Shown here in pieces: positions 59,385 to 64,000 of a stretch of 64,000 bases of DNA. The notes below the pieces were generated by a model, which made no database searches, was not told the origin of the DNA, and saw only the letters and a program-made list of their open reading frames with translations. This DNA is from Guillardia theta CCMP2712 (Eukaryota; Cryptophyceae; Pyrenomonadales; Geminigeraceae): contig NW_005434636.1 in the NCBI RefSeq assembly GCF_000315625.1, forward strand, positions 331,298 to 395,297, read 5' to 3'. Within the stretch, counting starts at the first letter, position 1; the number at the start of each line of letters is the position of its first letter. Position numbers and translations under genes: made by a program.

Positions 59385-62222
59385 ATGGCGCGAGCGATAG
59401 CCTTTCTCCTCCTTCCATGCAGCATCTGCCTGCCTCCTTCCGTCCCTCAGCTTTCACCTGCATTCCTGCCATGCTTGTTCCCCCGTCCATCCCCTCACAG
59501 ACAGACGTCAAGGCCGGTCGGCAGGGTCCCGAAGCTCTCATGCCATGTGCAGGAGTACCAGGTGAAGCCTAGCTCCATAGCTGTCTCTATGCTCTTCTTC
59601 TTTGACTTGATCGCAGCAACTAGATGTCTCTTCCCAGCAGAAGTTTGAAGCCAGGAATGTATCAACTTATACCTGGTCAGACCTCCTGCAGCTGGACTCA
59701 GCGAGACAGGTGAGGGTGATTTCCTATCTTGTTTCCCCTTGAGCGATCCGTTTTCTAGATTTCAATGCAGTCTGATGTTGACCGGAAATTGATGAGTTGG
59801 AGGGCTAGTGCGAGATCGAAGCCAGACCTGGAGGAATTCAACATCTTGAGTGACATGCAGTGGGAAAGAGTTCTTGAGGCCAGCATCCCTGTGGACTTCA
59901 AGCTCAAGTTATGGAAAAGCAAGAGTATCATGAAAGACAGAAGGTTTGATACTCTTTCTTGCCACCGTTGGGACCTCACTGTTGTCTTAGATGGTCATTG
60001 GATGATGCCCTGCTGTCGCTTGACTTCGAACACAACAAGCAGAAATGTCAAGTTGACAGCATGATTACAAGAAAAAAGGCTTCAGAATCTTCATATATCA
60101 ATCCCCCAATCCATACTCTGAAGTCGAAGAACGATTTCGTGCAGCAGATTATCAGCACCCCTGAAGATCAAGCCTTGAAGCGAGGTTCTGCCTTGCTTGT
60201 TGAAATGAAATCCTATCGCATGGCACCTGATGTCAAGTTTTTCAACACTCTCATCGCAACGTGTGTGGGAAAGAATGCAAAACGAGGCATCCAGACGTCA
60301 CCAAGTGACCCCTTCCAAGTCAGCAACCCTAGCAGCACCCAAGCAGTCCGCCGCGCAGTTGCAAGATCGGCTTCGCAGAGATGGTCGGACTGTACCGAAG
60401 TTTTACGGACGATGAGGGATCACGGTGTATCACCGGATGTTGTGACGTTGAACATTTTGGTGGAATCTTGTGTGAAATGCTCTGACAAGGGCCTTTCAAG
60501 ATTGCAAAATGTCCAGAAGGCCTGCAGGTTGCTACACACTTTCGAAGCGGATCTCAACATAAAAGGAGACGTCGTGAGCCTTTCAACGATCCTGAATGGC
60601 TGCGCAACGGTCTTGAAAGATGTATCAGACAAATGCTGGAGGGATGTAAACTATACTGAGCTTGTATGCGCGAATCTCAGGATAGTAGAGTGGACTTTGC
60701 AGAAGATGGCAAAGGAGGGGATCGTTCCAAACATAGTGACATTTGTTTCGCTGCATGAAATTGTTCTTTACGCGCTTATTTTGGGACCAACAGACAAAAC
60801 TTTCAAGGATCAAACAATCAAATTTTGTTCAAGTTTATCAGTGAGGATGAGAAGCTTTCAGGTAGTTCCAAACGGGTTTCTTCTGAATTCCATACTCAAA
60901 GCAATGGTCCTTGCATCCAAATCACAGTTGGGGACTGAGTATGCACAGCTGGCAGAAAATATGATCTCCTCTGCACTTTCCCAGGGAGCACAACCTGATA
61001 TAGTGAGCTACAACATCCTGCTGCAAAGTTTGTTGAATATGCGAAATTTGCGAAGAAATTCCAGGACTGCCTATTTGGAGCGGGTGCAAAAATCAGCCAT
61101 CAAAATATACAATCACGTTGCGTCGCAGAAAGGCGTGTCCCCTGACATTGTTACGTTTTCTATTTTCTTGAACATCTGCTCGTCAACATCACTGAATGAT
61201 ATCGACTTCCTCACAAATAGTGTGAAGATTCTTGATATCATGAGAGTTCTTGGAGTGAAGCCGAATTGTGCTACAACTTCCGCCTACATATCAGGGTATT
61301 GCCTAGCCCGTGGAAAGTGTCGTCAATCAAACTCGTTGCTATTTTCTCCGTCTATTCCAAGCCTTGTATTCAAAGATTCTAACAATGAGGAAGAATACCC
61401 CTCCCGGATCCTGAAATGCATGATGTCTTTGAATATGAAGCCATCAGTAGCGACGTTGTCAAGTCTTATTCTAGCCTGCAGTCATTCCAGTGATTCGCCA
61501 AGGACAAGTATTGCTCGTGGTTTACAGGCTATTGCATTTCTTGTTGGGAAGGGCGCAAAGCCTTCTCGGTCCTGGTACTTGGACCTTGTCAGGCTTGCAG
61601 TCAACCTTAATCAAGTCCTCTACATTGCTGCGCAGCTGCGGTGATACTTGACGGCTCTATCAACTTCAATTTCTGATGATCCCTCGTTGCAGGAAGTATG
61701 GGTTTGCACCAGACCTCGCATTTTACACCATCCCCTTCCATAACTTCTGCGCTCGTGGGGACGTGATCAATCTTGCCTCCGCATGGGCACTCTTGCTACA
61801 GATGCAGCTCGATGGAGTTCCTTTCGATTCCGGATTTTACAGAACGATTTTCAAAGCAGGTGCATGAATCTATATCGTGCACAGATTCCTACTCACATTG
61901 CCTCTCAGTTTCTAAACACAATAGCATCCAAACTGCAAAAGTGTCCTACGGTTTCTTCAAAAGATTGAAATTGTCGAGTTTACCTGAAGAGGTGCGACTT
62001 TGTTTGCAAGACGATTGCTCAACATTGACATGTCGCTTTGGAAGGTTTTTCTAAATATGATTTATTCCCTGGTAGAAGTTGGATTAGTCGATGATGCAGG
62101 TTGAAAATTCTTGAAATACTGAAATTTGAGCTCTGTCCATTAATGACAAATGACTTGGCATTTCAGTGCGAGTATGGCAACAAGCAGAATTTTTTCGCAT
62201 GAAACTGCAGATCTCTAGGTAA
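59385..62222 (+). CDS. Pentatricopeptide-repeat (PPR) protein with probable plastid-targeting leader
   Basis: PPR proteins bind organellar RNA and guide its processing, editing or translation. The exon chain is 59385-59565, 59638-59721, about 59760-59951, about 59999-61642 and later small exons, all in phase. The start MARAIAFLLLPCSICLPPSV then PQLSPAFLPCLF looks like a signal peptide with an Ala-Phe junction, followed by Arg/Ser/Pro-rich sequence, as in cryptophyte plastid leaders. PPR motifs include RGSALLVEMKSYRMAPDVKF with FNTLIATCVGKNA, TMRDHGVSPDVVTLNILVES, MAKEGIVPNIVTFVSLHEIV, ISSALSQGAQPDIVSYNILL and VASQKGVSPDIVTFSIFLNI. The 3' end continues through RKYGFAPDLAFYTIPFHNFC and GLVDDAVRVWQQAEFFRMK to a stop at 62222. 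A simpler reading stops at 61867. No DYW or SMR domain is seen. Confidence 0.82.
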
Positions 62223-62486
62223 ATTTGAATATCTGCATCGATTCACAACTGAATTTGGATTGGTTAACAAGGTCCACAGCAAATATTGACAGAATTTGCT
62301 TGAATGAATTTTTCAGCAAGATCGAAGGGGTTAAAGACTAGCTTTCACATTTCTCATGTTTATTATCCCGCCTATAACTTGTAAATACGCTCATGTCTCA
62401 AGTAAAAAATGTTCAAGTCATCCAGTCCGCCTTGAAAGTCGCATCACCACAGGTATACTGCAAAGTTGAAAGTCTTCCCGAAATAC
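62223..62486. terminator. Convergent 3' intergenic region
   Basis: This AT-rich gap lies between the ends of the PPR gene (plus) and the secreted-protein gene (minus). AATAAA-like words are absent, but both 3' ends must fall here. Nothing else is recognised. Confidence 0.3.
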
Positions 62487-63764
62487 TTATCCTGTCAGCA
62501 CAAGTCCCCAGATGTCACACAACGCAATCAAACGGAGGACGTTCACCCGAAGGTCTCCCGGGGTAAGGGGCTCCAAAGGATTGCCGTCGGATCCGAGAGG
62601 GCGGACGTGAAGATTCCCTTCCATCTGCCATCAGGTCATCAGCGAGGGTCGCGCTGCCGTTGGAGGCTCCTCACGAGCTCGGAGAGAATAACGGAATGGA
62701 TCGCCGGCAGCTGGCTCCATCGGCTACCTATGGGCAAAAACTTCTTCTCCTCCATCCTCATTGACCCGATTGTCGTGCGCGTGCTCACATCGATGGTCCA
62801 GTTGCCCGGGACCTTGAGGCCCCAGGTTAAACAGGAAGGCGCGGGAACAGGATGGCAACCTGAGGCAGAAGATTTTCTGACTGCTGGTCGGATAGCTCCA
62901 CGCACTCGACCTGTTGGAGGGTCTTACAAGAGCGACCCTTGTCTTCATCCCCCTTGTTTCACCTCCCCTTCTCGAACGGCTTTCACAGTTGTCTGCAGTC
63001 TCTGATAGAAGCAATCCTCACAGACCTGCCCAGAGGTCACAAGAAGAGAACATCACAGGGCACAACCTTTCGCCAGTCAACGCTGATGTCAGGCAGATTC
63101 AAGGTTTCCATCCCGTCACCTTCAGGCAGCAGCATAGACACTGTCTGCCATCGATGACAATTCTCCTGTCGCTCGAGATCATCAACAGTTTCAACTCAAA
63201 GTTGCGACCAACCACAGAGATCCAGCTTCCAAGCCGAGAAGCCCTAGAGATTTTCTCAATGCAGAATCTAGAGGGACTCAAAGATTCAGCCGCAGAATCA
63301 CCAGAAGCCCCAGGTTTGTACCTCTCGCGCATAGGAATGCAGGCGAACATGGGGTTCACGATGGCTTCTTCTCGCCCACTCTCATCCTTGAGATTCATCT
63401 TGCCTTTGAGCATGAAATCCAGAACCTCGTTATAGGGCCCCATCCCTCCATCCTGATTGAATATTCTATCTGGGTTGATCACCTCGAACTTGAGGATTCT
63501 TGTGCCCTTCTCTGCCTCCCTCATGATGGTTTTCACTATCTCTTTCGAAGTTCTTTCATACTCGTTCCAGTATCGCAGCTTCGTCGCAACTCTGCTCACA
63601 TTTGCTATCTCAAATCCAAACGATGCAGGGACTGCAGCTCGAGCGAGCGCATCGGCATCAGGAAGCGATCCTCCGTCACCATCCTTCCTCCTCTTCTTCG
63701 CCGTCCCTGGCACCAGCACCAGCACCAGCACCAGCGCCATCACAGCGTGCCGAGCAGTATGCAT
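62487..63764 (-). CDS. Secreted or endomembrane protein of unknown function
   Basis: I do not recognise this gene. MHTARHAVMALVLVLVLVPG forms a clear signal peptide ending near TA before KKRRKDGDGG, with Met at 63764 chosen because the hydrophobic run follows at once. The first exon reads VPASFGFEIANVSRVATKLR, YWNEYERTSKEIVKTIMREA, KFEVINPDRIFNQDGGMGPY and NPMFACIPMRERYKP. Splicing near 63310 then gives VETVDDLERQENCHRWQTVS and LNLPDISVDWRKVVPCDVLF. Later exons read VPGNWTIDVSTRTTIGSMRM, EEKKFLPIGSRWSQLPAIHS and MEGNLHVRPLGSDGNPLEPL, with the stop at 62487. No known catalytic motif is visible. Few cysteines are present, so it is not a typical disulphide-rich secreted domain. The borders in 62900-63060 are the least certain. 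Confidence 0.55.
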
Positions 63765-63893
63765 GGGGCCGCTCCCTTCCACCTCACCCCTACCCCGTGG
63801 ACCCCAGAAAAAGGCTATATGGGGTGGGTGGTGGTGTCCTCTGCAAGTGTCGGGGAGCAGCCCATTGACGAGTCGCAATGTCTCGCTGAACCT

Positions 63894-64000
63894 CCTCCTC
63901 CTCCTCCTCCTCGTCCCCCTCCGCCTCCCCCTCCTCCTCCTCCTCCTCCTCCTCCTCCACCACCACCACCACCACCACCACCACCACCACCACCACCAAC
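63894..64000. repeat. (CTC)n then (CCA)n compound microsatellite at the window edge
   Basis: CTC units with a short interruption (GTCCCCCTCCGCC) run to about 63956, then CCA units run to the end of the window. Val- and Glu-rich frames across it are artefacts. Confidence 0.95.

Overview
The window is nuclear DNA of a flagellated, plastid-bearing protist. Nearly every gene is interrupted by short GT-AG introns, mostly about 40 to 130 bases, with no polycistronic layout or Shine-Dalgarno sites. One gene encodes the flagellar-transport GTPase IFT27 and another a basal-body or spindle ASPM homologue. Two predicted proteins start with a signal peptide followed by an Ala-Phe junction and a basic, Ser-rich stretch, as in plastid-targeting leaders of red-lineage complex plastids. 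Together these fit a cryptophyte such as Guillardia. That assignment is inference, since no rRNA or other marker gene is present.

Layout. 1-5687: the 3' part of a SCYL1-type pseudokinase with a long intronic CAG tract, IFT27, a GC island and a Cys-rich protein. 5737-14129: a four-domain voltage-gated cation channel, a PH-UBA adaptor and a small unknown gene. 14728-26663: an ASPM-like protein with a recently amplified IQ array, a zinc/coiled-coil protein, a membrane alpha/beta hydrolase and a cysteine-less LOV-ankyrin protein. 26752-33327: a two-PDZ coiled-coil protein, a membrane-anchored HAD-fold protein and a small type II membrane protein. 33612-44542: one 11-kb gene for a receptor-like protein (kelch propellers, Cys-rich stalk, multi-pass membrane region). 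45766-53818: a type II coiled-coil protein, an Ala/Arg/Glu-rich coiled-coil gene overlying a minisatellite, and a predicted plastid protein with a duplicated SH3-like motif. 53819-64000: a large TPR protein, a predicted plastid PPR protein and a secreted protein of unknown function.

Genes alternate between the strands. Convergent pairs lie 40 to 260 bases apart. Four intergenic regions contain a related AT-rich motif of about 38 bases next to very GC-rich palindromic DNA; two of these are between divergent genes. A fifth GC island lacks the motif. The genes do not form a pathway. Common themes are the cilium and cytoskeleton (IFT27, ASPM), membrane signalling (channel, receptor-like protein, LOV protein, PH protein) and organelle function (PPR and SH3-like proteins). 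Gene models were spliced by eye from reading-frame continuity, so internal borders are approximate unless a position is given.
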